From: Virgibacillus natechei
GTDB taxonomy: Bacteria; Bacillota; Bacilli; Bacillales; Amphibacillaceae
Direction: 5' to 3'
Length of the DNA stretch: 64,000 bases
Assembly: GCF_026013645.1 (NCBI RefSeq)
Contig: NZ_CP110224.1
Location: 992,001-1,056,000 of the forward strand
Part shown: piece by piece, positions 44,068-52,479 of the stretch
Layout of the letters: each line of letters begins with the position of its first letter
Position numbering within the stretch: position 1 is the stretch's first letter
The notes under the pieces: generated by a model
What the model was told of the DNA's origin: nothing
Database searches by the model: none
What the model saw: only the letters and a program-made list of their open reading frames with translations
Translations under genes and position numbers: made by a program

Positions 44068-44487
44068 ATGAGTACGGATTTGTATTCGATAAATACAGAG
44101 CTGAAGGAAGTGAAACGCCTTGTGGGTTCCTATCAATTTCAAATAAGCAATAAAAGGGAAGATCTCGATCGTCTGGAAAGAGCACTGACAGAGTTGGAAT
44201 TAACAAAAGGTGATTATTATGAAACCGAAGACGAATGTTCAAAACCTGAATTCACACCAAAAACATTCCATGGTGATCAAGCGAAAGGTTTAACTTCCTT
44301 GAAAGAAGAGGAACTCAGGCCAAGTTTCGCTTTGATTTCTGAAGAGCAGATTACAAAGGCAGTAGAGAAAATAAGGGAACAAATTAAACTCCTGCAGGAA
44401 CAAATAGGAAACTTGGGAAGCAGTATAACATCATTGGAATCACAGCAGCGAAGCCTGAATGCCAGGAAGCAGGAGGTGAAAAATTAG
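44068..44487 (+). CDS. DUF5082 (YwqH-like) LXG accessory protein
   Basis: A 139-residue helical coiled-coil protein. The N terminus (TDLYSINTELKEVKRLVGSY) and C-terminal helices (KIREQIKLLQEQIGNLGSSI, residue 105 onward) match the DUF5082/YwqH pattern of small WXG100-like partners encoded before LXG toxins. In B. subtilis ywqH-ywqI-ywqJ-ywqK forms such a unit. It would bind the LXG domain and guide it to the type VII secretion machine. ATG 44068 is preferred because GAGGTGG lies four bases upstream, while ATG 44065 is one base away. It is followed two bases later by the next helper gene. The toxin itself is decayed here. Confidence 0.8.
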   Translation: MSTDLYSINTELKEVKRLVGSYQFQISNKREDLDRLERALTELELTKGDYYETEDECSKPEFTPKTFHGDQAKGLTSLKEEELRPSFALISEEQITKAVEKIREQIKLLQEQIGNLGSSITSLESQQRSLNARKQEVKN

Positions 44488-44489
44488 AT

Positions 44490-44771
44490 ATGAGTGAAGA
44501 AATTAAGGTACAGCCTGATGCTGCGAACCGGGGAATCACCGATATGCGATCATCGACAAGTGCGATCCCAACAACGTTTGCAAAAGAAATTGAAGGAGAA
44601 AATAAGCTTGATATGGTGCGCGAATACAATGAAATTAAGCAGGAATATGATGACCTTTTAACTCAATTTGAAAATATCTTTCATCAGCATTTGCAAGCGT
44701 CAGAAGAAGCTGTGGAGAAATATCAGGAGACAGATCAACACGTGGCCAATGCGATTAGATCGAGGAGTTAA
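44490..44771 (+). CDS. DUF5344 (YwqI-like) LXG accessory protein
   Basis: A 93-residue helical protein matching the DUF5344/YwqI type, a second WXG100-sized partner of LXG toxins. EEIKVQPDAANRGITDMRSS at the start is followed by a two-helix hairpin core (MVREYNEIKQEYDDLLTQFE, then HLQASEEAVEKYQETDQHV). It starts two bases after the DUF5082 gene; the GGAGGTG ribosome site lies inside that gene's end, 12 bases upstream, so coupling is likely. It lies 57 bases before the LXG gene. It appears intact although its partner is not. Confidence 0.8.
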   Translation: MSEEIKVQPDAANRGITDMRSSTSAIPTTFAKEIEGENKLDMVREYNEIKQEYDDLLTQFENIFHQHLQASEEAVEKYQETDQHVANAIRSRS

Positions 44772-44828
44772 GGGCACGGGATAATGTTATATGGGATTTG
44801 AATGATTGAAGATTTGGAGGTGCTATGA

Positions 44829-46608
44829 ATGAAGGTTTTGGATGTAGATTCACTAATGACCGGACTTGAAGAAGGTGTTCGGGATATTGATGATATACAC
44901 GAAAAAATCAGCGCAGTTCAGCGGTCTATTCGAGATTTCCACTCCATGGAAGATGCGTTGCGTGGAAAAGGCGGAGCGTCCATCCGTAATTTTTTCAATG
45001 AAGTCCAACAGCATTTCTCATTTTTCTGTATCAATCATTAGAAGATTATAAAAATGTGCTGTCAAAAACGCAAAATCACGTGGAAGGTTTTGAACCGAAT
45101 CCAATCGGGTTTGTTAGACAGGACTTCCTGGAAAATGAAGTGATCGATGGTTTTGAAAAAGTCAAAAACCGTACTGTGGAATTAACCGATGATGCAAATA
45201 GTATTATAAGTAGTGTGCAGGATCTGGTCACTGTGGACCAGATCGATGATACAGAGGTGCTTGAAAATGTGGATTGGGGAAAGAAGAAGGTCAGTCATAT
45301 CGTAGAGGACCTGCATACGCTTGATCAGGACCAAGTGAAAGCGATGGAAGCGGTAAGGGCAGATCTGCAGACGATGAGGAGTTATCTTGCGGATGTAGAA
45401 TCGAAGGTGAAGCGTGGGGATTTGTCACCACCGATTTTAATTTAAAAGCATTAATGGACATTAATGGATATTCTGCCATGATGGAAAGTATATATGGAGA
45501 AGAAAACCTGAATAATGTTTATTTGGAAAGTTTAATTGAAAGAATGACGAATGGAGAAACGTTACCCTAAGATGAACAAGAAATGCTATTTACTTATTTT
45601 CGAAATGAATATCTGAATGCTGGAAGAGAAGATGAGTTGCAGGAAATCACTAAGTCTATTAGTGAAGATAAAATTGATGAGTTAAAAGAACGTTTAAATA
45701 ATAAAGTGATTACGTCAAAAGAAAAATTAGAAGAGGAAATGGTAATGATTTATGCTTATTTATATATGGGAGATAAAGGAGTAGAAGGAATTGATGTAGA
45801 GCGAGATGATAGGGCGAAATTTGACGCTTATTTAATTTTACTAAATAATTATCATTCTGCAATGGACGATAATGTTGTTGCAGAGGTTGATATGCTTAAT
45901 TATGAAAAAGACCCAAATGATATTTCTGGACACTTTTTTGAAACTGCATTGCAGACAGCTGAGTTTGATCCGGCATCAAGAGAAGTCATGAGTGAAGAGG
46001 AATTTCGTGATTATAAATTTGATCCAAATAACCCTATAGTTAAAACTTTTGATTTAACAGAGGTGACCTATTATTCATCAGCGAGTTCAACTGCCCTATA
46101 TCAACATCTTGCCAATGAAGGATTAGCAGAAAAGGAAGCGAATTATACTTCGAACTTTATTACAGAAGAAGTTATAAATCGAATAATAAGCGAGGTAGGA
46201 AAAGGTGCTGATTCTATCCAAACATGGATAGAATTTCAATCTGGGAAACAAGAACTTGAAGAAGCAATAACAATCGGAGATTCTCAGAAAGCAGCTGCTT
46301 TCTTAGGAATGGAATTTTCAATTTCACAAAATCGTTCTGTTCCTGGACTACAGCATGGAACAGATGTCCAGCTCTATCCTACTGAAACCACATATGCTAT
46401 TGTTGATAGATGGCAAACAGTCCATGAAATTAATTCGAGTATTCCTTATCCGAAAAACCATATTGCATCACAAAATTGGTATAAAGTCAGTGATTTTTTA
46501 AGTGATAATAATACACAAATCGATGATGATATATTAGATTATATTACAAATGAAACTCCAAGCGATAATCCGACTGTTGAAGCAGCAATCACTAAAGACA
46601 ATAATTAA
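44829..46608 (+). pseudogene. frameshifted LXG-domain polymorphic toxin (type VII secretion substrate)
   Basis: Four pieces of one former gene lie in order. Piece 1 (44829 to about 45010) starts the LXG domain with MKVLDVDSLMTGLEEGV and ends in a frameshift near 45010. Piece 2 continues the LXG domain with LIFLYQSLEDYKNVLSKTQ and VDWGKKKVSHIVEDLHTLD to about 45430. Another frameshift near 45420-45430 leads to piece 3 with LKALMDINGYSAMMESIYG, ended by TAA at 45568. Piece 4 continues in the same frame after that stop (DEQEMLFTYFRNEYLNAGRE) to 46608. The final 340 residues are a long, acidic, unrecognised C-terminal region (for example FLGMEFSISQNRSVPGLQHG) that should include the toxin. A GGAGGTG ribosome site precedes 44829. 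Piece 4 could still be translated from an internal start. Confidence 0.85.
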
Positions 46609-46730
46609 ATTAATAATCAACCAGAATAAATTAAAATGGAACCATCATTTTCTGCGTATTTTTCTTTCTTTGAATAAACCATTTTAATTTTTAGTACTGA
46701 TATACGCAGAAGATCAAGGGGGGACTTACT

Positions 46731-47120
46731 ATGAATATGAAGAAAACTTATTTGCTGACCTTTTCTCTTTTAATCTTTGTTCTTGGAGGATGCACTGAAG
46801 AAATAACAGAAGAAAATTTAATAGGAGGAAATTGGGTAGCGATAGCAGGGTTCCAAGATGGAGAAGTAGTTGGAGATCCTAATTGCTCTCCTTTTGAAGA
46901 AGGAATAGAATTTAAAGATGAAGATACTGTTTTTGTTGAAACGCATGATAGGGATTATGAGTACTGGTTATATGAAGCTGATAATGGGTTTGAGATTATG
47001 TTTAATGATACGGGTTCGGGAATTTACAGTTACGAAATCTCGATATTAGGAGAAAATGAAATAGGCATTACAGGTAAAGGGGATTTCCAAAGTGAAGAAT
47101 CATGTTACTTAGAAAGGTAG
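46731..47120 (+). CDS. lipoprotein, putative immunity protein of the LXG locus
   Basis: A 129-residue lipoprotein. Signal and lipobox are LLTFSLLIFVLGGCTEE (Cys at about residue 22). The mature part is acidic with two conserved cysteines, one in VVGDPNCSPFEEGIEF and one in SEESCYLER, and a beta-rich middle (YEYWLYEADNGFEIMFND), giving a small lipocalin-like or META-like impression. I do not recognise the family. Position right after an LXG toxin gene and the presence of a second, related copy downstream suggest an immunity protein at the outer membrane face. GGGGGGAC precedes ATG. The immunity role is inference. Confidence 0.7.
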   Translation: MNMKKTYLLTFSLLIFVLGGCTEEITEENLIGGNWVAIAGFQDGEVVGDPNCSPFEEGIEFKDEDTVFVETHDRDYEYWLYEADNGFEIMFNDTGSGIYSYEISILGENEIGITGKGDFQSEESCYLER

Positions 47121-47450
47121 TATTGCTTTTTCATAAGGTTGAGGGATATTATAGAAGATGGTGAAGTGGCGGCTGACCCTTATTGTAATCCATTTGATGA
47201 AGGTATAGAATTCACTGATGAAGAATTCCGTTTATGTCGAGTGGTTTGAAAGAGAGTTGAATACAGGCTTAGTGAAAATGATGAAGGTTTTACAATTACT
47301 TTTCGTGATAGAGGTCCAGACTCTCCATCTAGAGATCCAGGATCCGTTGATTATTACTTTCAAATAAAAATGTCAAGTTCAGATGAAATGGTTTTAGAAG
47401 GAGATGGGATGAAGGAGGGTCATAATTGCTATTTGGAAATGGAAGAATAA
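47121..47450 (+). pseudogene. decayed second copy of the putative immunity lipoprotein
   Basis: Three frames together restore a homologue of the preceding gene. EDGEVAADPYCNPFDEGIEF corresponds to DGEVVGDPNCSPFEEGIEF; after one frameshift comes VYVEWFERE; after another, EYRLSENDEGFTITFRDRG through GHNCYLEMEE and a stop at 47450. Signal peptide and start are missing. Both conserved cysteine regions are still visible. Confidence 0.82.
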
Positions 47451-47767
47451 ATAAGGAAAAAATAACAAAACATCCTCATACCCAGTCTTCAAATAATTTT
47501 TAAATCCTTAGCATAGAAGCTAATCAACAATATAGTATGATTAGCTTTTGTTAATGCTGTAAGTATAAAACAGGAAATTTTTGAGAAGATTTTCAAAGCA
47601 TACTTCTGTCAACTATTGATCCTCCAGCTTGCTCACGCTTACCCCAATTTCGTATAAAGGAATCCCAAAGTTTCTAATAGCAACAGAAAAATTTCAACCC
47701 AAGTAATAAATATTAAACAAGATCTGTGTAAAAACTAACAACATCATTTTAATAAAGGATGTTTTCC
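47451..47767. other. intergenic region without recognised feature
   Basis: About 320 AT-rich bases with no coding frame, no repeat module shared with other gaps and no strong hairpin. It should contain the promoter of the metallo-hydrolase gene. Confidence 0.55.
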
Positions 47768-48643
47768 ATGCGTAGCAGCAAAATTTCCCTCGTATTTATA
47801 CTGTTCATTTCCATTTTCACCCTGCAACCAGCACAAATTCACAGTGAATCCCAAGATGAAATGCAAGTTCATTTCATTGATGTAGGCCAAGGGGACAGCA
47901 TTTTAATACAAACACCAACAAATAAGACAATCCTGATTGATGGCGGGCCACCTGAAACTGGGAAAAAGGTTGTATCCTACTTGGAAAAGCAACAGGTTGA
48001 AAAAATTGATCTTCTTATTGCTACACATCCCGATATCGACCATATTGGCGGACTTCCCAATGTAATGAAATCCTTTGAAGTAGATCAAATACTGGATTCT
48101 GGAAAATTGTATACAACCAAAACGTATGCAAAGTATTTAAATCAAATTCGCAAGCAAAATATTCCTATAAATATAGCGGAGGAAGGCGAACTCATAAAAC
48201 TTGATCCAATGTTAACGATTCGTGTTCTAAATAGTTTCGAGAAAGACAAAAATAATAACCAATCTTCCATTGCACTAAAAATAACCTATAATGATATTGA
48301 TTTTGTCCTAATGAGTGATGTGGAGATGGATCAGGAAAAAGAAATAATAGATAAAAATGAGCTTCAAGCTGAAATTCTAAAAGTTGCACACCACGGTTCC
48401 AATACAAGTAGTTCATTTGAATTTTTACAGGAAGTTAATCCGCAAATAGCAATACTCACTTACAGTATGGATAATGATTTTGGTCATCCAGTGGATCGTG
48501 TTATTAAAAATTTAGAAAAGATAAATGCAACGATTTATTCAACAGCAACGTTTGGAAATGTCGTCGTTACAACAGACGGGGATAACTACTTTATCACCCC
48601 ACAAAAAAGTCCAATTCATAACTTGGAAAAATCAGCTAGCTAA
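47768..48643 (+). CDS. exported ComEC-like metallo-beta-lactamase-fold hydrolase
   Basis: A 291-residue protein with a signal peptide (ISLVFILFISIFTLQPAQIHS, about residues 6-26) and a metallo-beta-lactamase fold like the C-terminal domain of ComEC/Rec2. Metal motifs are seen in FIDVGQGDSILIQTP, IDGGPPETG, ATHPDIDHIGGLPN (the HxDxDH-like ligand set), DFVLMSDVEMDQE and VAHHGSNTSSS. In ComEC this domain degrades the non-transported DNA strand; stand-alone copies are common in Bacilli and of uncertain substrate. ATG 47768 follows AAAGGA by eight bases; the frame from 47759 overlaps that site. Extracellular nuclease or phosphodiesterase activity is likely. Confidence 0.82.
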   Translation: MRSSKISLVFILFISIFTLQPAQIHSESQDEMQVHFIDVGQGDSILIQTPTNKTILIDGGPPETGKKVVSYLEKQQVEKIDLLIATHPDIDHIGGLPNVMKSFEVDQILDSGKLYTTKTYAKYLNQIRKQNIPINIAEEGELIKLDPMLTIRVLNSFEKDKNNNQSSIALKITYNDIDFVLMSDVEMDQEKEIIDKNELQAEILKVAHHGSNTSSSFEFLQEVNPQIAILTYSMDNDFGHPVDRVIKNLEKINATIYSTATFGNVVVTTDGDNYFITPQKSPIHNLEKSAS

Positions 48644-48717
48644 TACTATACAGAATGAAATCAAAGTGACATCATAATAATATTAGTAAACTTAGCGTTC
48701 GACAAGCTTTTCGGAGA

Positions 48718-48770
48718 ATGCCTTAGTTGCACTTATGCAAATAGGAAAGTTTTAACTTTCCTATTTGCCA
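48718..48770. repeat. palindromic module GCAAATAGGAAAG / CTTTCCTATTTGC
   Basis: GCCTTAGTTGCACTTATGCA leads into the perfect inverted repeat GCAAATAGGAAAGTTTTAAC and its complement CTTTCCTATTTGC (48737-48768). Close to the module at 11895-11952. It lies 34 bases before the SPFH start. Confidence 0.7.
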
Positions 48771-48803
48771 ATAAATCACTTTAATTGGGGAAGGTGTGTT
48801 TAC

Positions 48804-49655
48804 ATGATTCAAGAGAAGAATGCTTGGATGATGAATGGGTTTTTAGGTATTTTTATGATTGCGCTTCTTTTAGCTGGGGCGGTGTTTGGTTTCGTTGAAC
48901 AACAATTTATATTGGGTGGTATTTGCTTAGTTCTAGCGGTTACTGTAGGTAGCGGGATCACGTTGGTTCAACCAAATCAATCTGTTGTCGTTATTTTTCT
49001 GGGGAAATATATGGGAACGATTCGTCGGGAAGGGATTGTAGTCACTGTTCCATTTTCTATAAGGCAGACGATTTCGCTTCGCGTGCGAAATTTTAATAGT
49101 AGTCGTCTAAAAGTAAATGATGTTAACGGGAATCCAATAGAGATTGCTGCGGTTGTAGTATATAAGGTGGTTGATTCAGCTAAAGCTGTTTTTGATGTGG
49201 ATAAATATGAGCAATTCATTGGTATTCAAAGTGAAACAGCAATCCGCGCTGTTGCTACAAAATATCCATACGATACATTTGAGCATGTGGAAGAACTTAC
49301 CCTCCGCGGAAATGCCCAAGAGATTTCAAATGAATTAACGGCTGAGTTACAGGATCGCCTAAAAGTGGCAGGTGTTGAAATTATCGAAGCACGATTAACT
49401 CATCTAGCCTACTCAACAGAAATTGCTCAAGCCATGCTTCAACGTCAACAGGCCAGTGCGATTATTGCAGCAAGAAAACAAATTGTTGAAGGTGCTGTTG
49501 GTATGGTTCAGGATGCTATCTCACGGATGGAAAAAGACGGATTAGTTGATTTGGATGACGAACGCCGGGCTGCCATGACAAATAATTTACTTGTTTCTAT
49601 CGTAGCTGACAGTGGCGCACAGCCTGTTGTGAACACTGGATCATTATATCAATAA
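48804..49655 (+). CDS. SPFH/band 7 domain membrane protein
   Basis: A 283-residue protein with two N-terminal membrane segments (MNGFLGIFMIALLLAGAVFG and FILGGICLVLAVTVGSG, about residues 10-55) followed by a band 7 domain (about 60-270). Family blocks are VVIFLGKYMGTIRREG, LKVNDVNGNPIEIAAVVVYK, ATKYPYDTFEHV, LRGNAQEISNELTAELQDRL and AQAMLQRQQASAIIAARKQIVEGAV. Such proteins scaffold membrane microdomains or cap membrane proteases; no NfeD or FtsH partner is encoded beside it. ATG 48804 is used, GAAGGTG being seven bases upstream. A small ribbon-helix-helix protein follows 12 bases later. Confidence 0.88.
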   Translation: MIQEKNAWMMNGFLGIFMIALLLAGAVFGFVEQQFILGGICLVLAVTVGSGITLVQPNQSVVVIFLGKYMGTIRREGIVVTVPFSIRQTISLRVRNFNSSRLKVNDVNGNPIEIAAVVVYKVVDSAKAVFDVDKYEQFIGIQSETAIRAVATKYPYDTFEHVEELTLRGNAQEISNELTAELQDRLKVAGVEIIEARLTHLAYSTEIAQAMLQRQQASAIIAARKQIVEGAVGMVQDAISRMEKDGLVDLDDERRAAMTNNLLVSIVADSGAQPVVNTGSLYQ

Positions 49656-49667
49656 AAGAGGGTTTTT

Positions 49668-49847
49668 ATGGCTAAGAAAAAGAATTTTCCATTGCGAATT
49701 GACCCGAAACTGTATGATGCTTTACAAGTCTGGGCGAAGGATGAATTTCGCAGCGTTAACAGCCATGTGGAATTTTTGTTAAGGGAATCAGTTAAAAAGG
49801 CTGGTAGGCTGCCGAAAAATGAAGATAAGGAGATAGAAGAAGATTAA
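49668..49847 (+). CDS. small Arc/CopG-type ribbon-helix-helix protein
   Basis: A 59-residue basic-to-acidic protein, too small for most gene callers. The sequence KKKNFPLRIDPKLYDALQVW followed by SVNSHVEFLLRESVKKAG is the Arc/CopG fold: a beta strand (FPLRID) that would contact DNA, then two helices. It starts 12 bases behind the SPFH stop with GAGGGTTTTT upstream, so it is co-transcribed. It may regulate the operon or link to the SPFH protein; the pairing of SPFH and Arc-type genes is recurring in Bacillaceae as far as I recall, but this is not shown here. Confidence 0.82.
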   Translation: MAKKKNFPLRIDPKLYDALQVWAKDEFRSVNSHVEFLLRESVKKAGRLPKNEDKEIEED

Positions 49848-49892
49848 GTTTATTAAATTTTTTGAGAAGCATAACGATGTGGAATAGAAAGG

Positions 49893-49922
49893 AGACTGGA
49901 GCATATGGCCCCAGTCTTTATT
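49893..49922 (+). terminator. terminator after the SPFH/RHH operon
   Basis: AGACTGGAGC and GGCCCCAGTCT pair (one bulge or mismatch) around ATAT, followed by TTATTT. Confidence 0.7.
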
Positions 49923-50698
49923 TAGTTCCCCAGTTCTTTATTTTTTAACGTAAAAACCGAAGCAGCTAACAGGATAATCGTAATCACTATTGTCACCAAT
50001 CCAGTCGCAACCAAGTCTGATGAAATACTACCAGTAATTAGCATTTCATGAATATAGCTCGATAAATGAACCGGACTCCATGTAAGCAGATGTCCAAATA
50101 TTTGTGTGATGATACTCATCAGCATGATCGTAATGATGGTCAGAAAAGCCACCAGGCCAGGTGTTTTAAATAATGTATTATAAAAGATAGAAACCGTCAC
50201 AACAAGTGTGAGCCAAAGTCCATAGAAAAAGACTATTTGTAAAAAGGCCAGTAAGGATAGGTGACCAAATAATATATTGGTGTAATACCAGCTTGCCAGC
50301 ATTCCTAAAAATAATGAACCCCATACAAGTACAAGCAGTGCTGCCCATTTTGCTGTAATATAATTTTGGTAAGAAACGGGTTTTACTAATATAAGCTCAG
50401 ATACCCCGCTTTTGCGCTCACCCGCTATTATTCCCATTGATATGAGTACAATAACCAATACCCCCAAACTGCTTAACTGTCCCAGGCTCATCATCACGAC
50501 GTCAGCCGGGGTAAATTCAGGTAGGTCAATAGAAGCTCCTTCAGGCATTCCACCAACTGATTCAATAATCTGCGGCAAATAATAATTGGATATTGGATCA
50601 ATAATGGCAATTAGAATAATAACTAAAGGAACCCAAATCCATTTCTTATTCCGCCAGTTCTCCAGCATTTCCTTTTTAAAAAGCGTTGACCACTGCAT
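49922..50698 (-). CDS. ABC-2 type permease (YxlG-like)
   Basis: A 258-residue membrane protein with six helices, the permease of the ABC exporter encoded just upstream. It starts with WSTLFKKEMLENWRNKKWIW, contains a periplasmic-type loop after helix 1 (SVGGMPEGASIDLPEFTP) and the coupling-helix region GIIAGERKSGVSELILVKPV (about residues 90-110), typical of ABC-2/NosY-like permeases. It overlaps the ATPase stop by one base. The B. subtilis relative is YxlG in the sigY-yxl operon, of unknown substrate. Toxic peptide or lipid export is a guess. Confidence 0.85.
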   Translation of the reverse strand: MQWSTLFKKEMLENWRNKKWIWVPLVIILIAIIDPISNYYLPQIIESVGGMPEGASIDLPEFTPADVVMMSLGQLSSLGVLVIVLISMGIIAGERKSGVSELILVKPVSYQNYITAKWAALLVLVWGSLFLGMLASWYYTNILFGHLSLLAFLQIVFFYGLWLTLVVTVSIFYNTLFKTPGLVAFLTIITIMLMSIITQIFGHLLTWSPVHLSSYIHEMLITGSISSDLVATGLVTIVITIILLAASVFTLKNKELGN

Positions 50699-51606
50699 TA
50701 CGTATTCACCACTTTCATGAACATGTCTTCAAGAGAAGCACGATTTAGTGTAAAGCTTGTTAACGGCCAATATCCACCAGATGCAGCCGTAAAGATTTCC
50801 TGCCTTGCTTTTAGAATGTCGGTTGCGGTGACATGTAGTACATTTCGGTCGATATAACTGTTTGTGATAGCTGAAAGCTGATCAATCTTGTCTTTGTATT
50901 TTCCAATATCACTCTGAAATTCGAGTTCAATTTTAGCTGTTTGATACTTTTGACGTAATGTATTCATGGACCCTGATTCCACAATTTCCCCTTGATGGAG
51001 AAGCAGTAGTTCATCACTAACCTCGTCAGCATCACTTAAAATATGGGTGGAAAATAGAATACTCATTTCTTCTTTTAATTCTTCCATCATGGTTAAAATT
51101 TCACGACGCCCAATCGGGTCTAATGATGAAACAGGTTCATCTAATAGCAACAGTTCTGGCTTGTGGATGAGTGCTTGGGCAATGCCAAGTCGTTGTTTCA
51201 TCCCACCGGAATATTTGCCAATTCGTTTGTCTTTTGCATCGAAAATCCCTACTTTATCTAGCAACTCGTCTGCACGATTATTGGCGTCTGTTTTTGATAG
51301 CAAAGCAAGCTCGCCACTGTAGACTAAAAACTCCCGGCCGGTCATCCATGAATAGAAAACAGGGTGTTGCGGCAAATAACCGATATATTTGCGAATATCA
51401 CCAGTTGTCTTCATATCCCCAAGTTGAAAGGATCCGGAAGTTGAATGTAAAAGTCCTGCTAATGTTCGCAAAATCGTTGTTTTTCCAGCACCATTCGGCC
51501 CGATTAATGCAATACATTTCCCGGAATCAATAGAAAAGCTTACATTGTTAACTACAGGTTTACTGTCGTATCTTTTGGAAAGATTGGAAACGGTTAATAA
51601 TGTCAT
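50698..51606 (-). CDS. ABC transporter ATP-binding protein (YxlF-like)
   Basis: A 302-residue ATPase with Walker A GPNGAGKTTILRTLAG (about residues 36-51), Q-loop YLPQHPVFYSW, signature YSGGMKQRLGIAQAL, Walker B LLLLDEPVSSLDPIGRRE and switch histidine in LFSTHILSDADE. The C-terminal part (about 215-302) is a regulatory extension common in DrrA/CcmA-type exporter ATPases. It overlaps the permease gene and starts one base after the small PLDc_N gene ends, so the three form an operon. It resembles YxlF of B. subtilis. The substrate is unknown. Confidence 0.88.
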   Translation of the reverse strand: MTLLTVSNLSKRYDSKPVVNNVSFSIDSGKCIALIGPNGAGKTTILRTLAGLLHSTSGSFQLGDMKTTGDIRKYIGYLPQHPVFYSWMTGREFLVYSGELALLSKTDANNRADELLDKVGIFDAKDKRIGKYSGGMKQRLGIAQALIHKPELLLLDEPVSSLDPIGRREILTMMEELKEEMSILFSTHILSDADEVSDELLLLHQGEIVESGSMNTLRQKYQTAKIELEFQSDIGKYKDKIDQLSAITNSYIDRNVLHVTATDILKARQEIFTAASGGYWPLTSFTLNRASLEDMFMKVVNT

Positions 51607-51810
51607 TTAATCTTTACTCCTTCCAAAAATAAAGTATAAGACAGGACCGATAATATTTACCAAAACAATAATAAAGAACCACATCCATTTTGGCCCATTT
51701 ATATTATCTGCTTTTGCCCAATCGATGAGGGCAACGATTAGCAATATCCCTTGAATGACTAAGAGCGGGGCAATAACAGCCCAATTAATTTGACTCAAAA
51801 CTTCCTGCAT
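51607..51810 (-). CDS. PLDc_N-domain small membrane protein (YxlE-like)
   Basis: A 67-residue protein with two membrane helices (IAPLLVIQGILLIVALIDW and MWFFIIVLVNIIGPVLYFIF), the DW-x-KAD pattern between them, and the FGRSKD end of the phospholipase D-nuclease N-terminal (PLDc_N) domain, which in itself is a membrane anchor. ATG 51810 is preferred since GGAG lies eight bases upstream; GTG 51819 is possible. It is first in the operon with the ABC ATPase and permease, in the order yxlE-yxlF-yxlG of B. subtilis, though no sigma factor gene is nearby. Confidence 0.83.
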   Translation of the reverse strand: MQEVLSQINWAVIAPLLVIQGILLIVALIDWAKADNINGPKWMWFFIIVLVNIIGPVLYFIFGRSKD

Positions 51811-51879
51811 TTTTGTCACTCCATTCCTTTTCTACTATTCTATTGTACGAATGATAGTAGAAAAGGATTCTTTAAAATA

Positions 51880-51912
51880 TAAAAAATCGAGTTTTCACTC
51901 GATTTTTTATAT
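51880..51912. terminator. hairpin terminator between the XRE regulator and the ABC operon
   Basis: AAAAAATCGAG and CTCGATTTTTT pair around TTTTCA; T runs are present on both strands. On the minus strand it ends the regulator gene and may separate it from the ABC operon. Confidence 0.8.
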
Positions 51913-52332
51913 TTTTTCATATTGATCAATGATACCGGCAAACATTGTATGTAATGATAATTGCTTTCTAATAGGTAATTTTTTTAACCGGTATACCTGG
52001 TCTTTAAAGTTTGGATGGGTCATTATATATTCGACAAGATCTACTACTTCCTCATCGAAAGATTTTGATTTCGAACTATAGATGCGCTTAAAATCTTTCA
52101 AGAGATCCTCATGGTAGGACTGCTTCCCAACTAACTGGTCAAGCGTTACTTCAAAGACATTACTCAACTTTATTAACGATGATATATCCGGGGTAACGGA
52201 ATTACTTTCCCACTTAGCGATTACCGAGCGAGAAACCACTAGTTGCTCGGATAGTTCCTTTTGTGTCCAGTCCTGCTGATCCCGAAAGAACTTTATATTA
52301 TATGCAATTTGTTCTAAAGTCATTATCATCAC
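51907..52332 (-). CDS. XRE-family transcriptional regulator
   Basis: A 141-residue DNA-binding protein. The helix-turn-helix covers about residues 7-62: IAYNIKFFRDQQDWTQKELS, then SRSVIAKWESNSVTPDISSL and the LSNVFEVTLDQLVG end. The C-terminal 70 residues (DLVEYIMTHPNFKDQVYRLK) are helical and probably for dimers or ligand. It lies just upstream of the yxlE-F-G-like operon on the same strand, separated by a terminator, and is likely its regulator; this is inference. The start at 52332 is uncertain because ribosome-site matches are weak; ATG 52323 is an alternative. Confidence 0.85.
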   Translation of the reverse strand: MMIMTLEQIAYNIKFFRDQQDWTQKELSEQLVVSRSVIAKWESNSVTPDISSLIKLSNVFEVTLDQLVGKQSYHEDLLKDFKRIYSSKSKSFDEEVVDLVEYIMTHPNFKDQVYRLKKLPIRKQLSLHTMFAGIIDQYEKI

Positions 52333-52479
52333 ATTCTCACATACTAGATTAGGATTAATGTATCCTTAAAGATTTACTTAATCCTATCATGATTGAAGTG
52401 ACTAGAAGGGGAAATGCTTGTTCCCATACAGAACATTTAGTAAAATGATCTTATAAAGAACAATGCGAGGAGGATTTCA

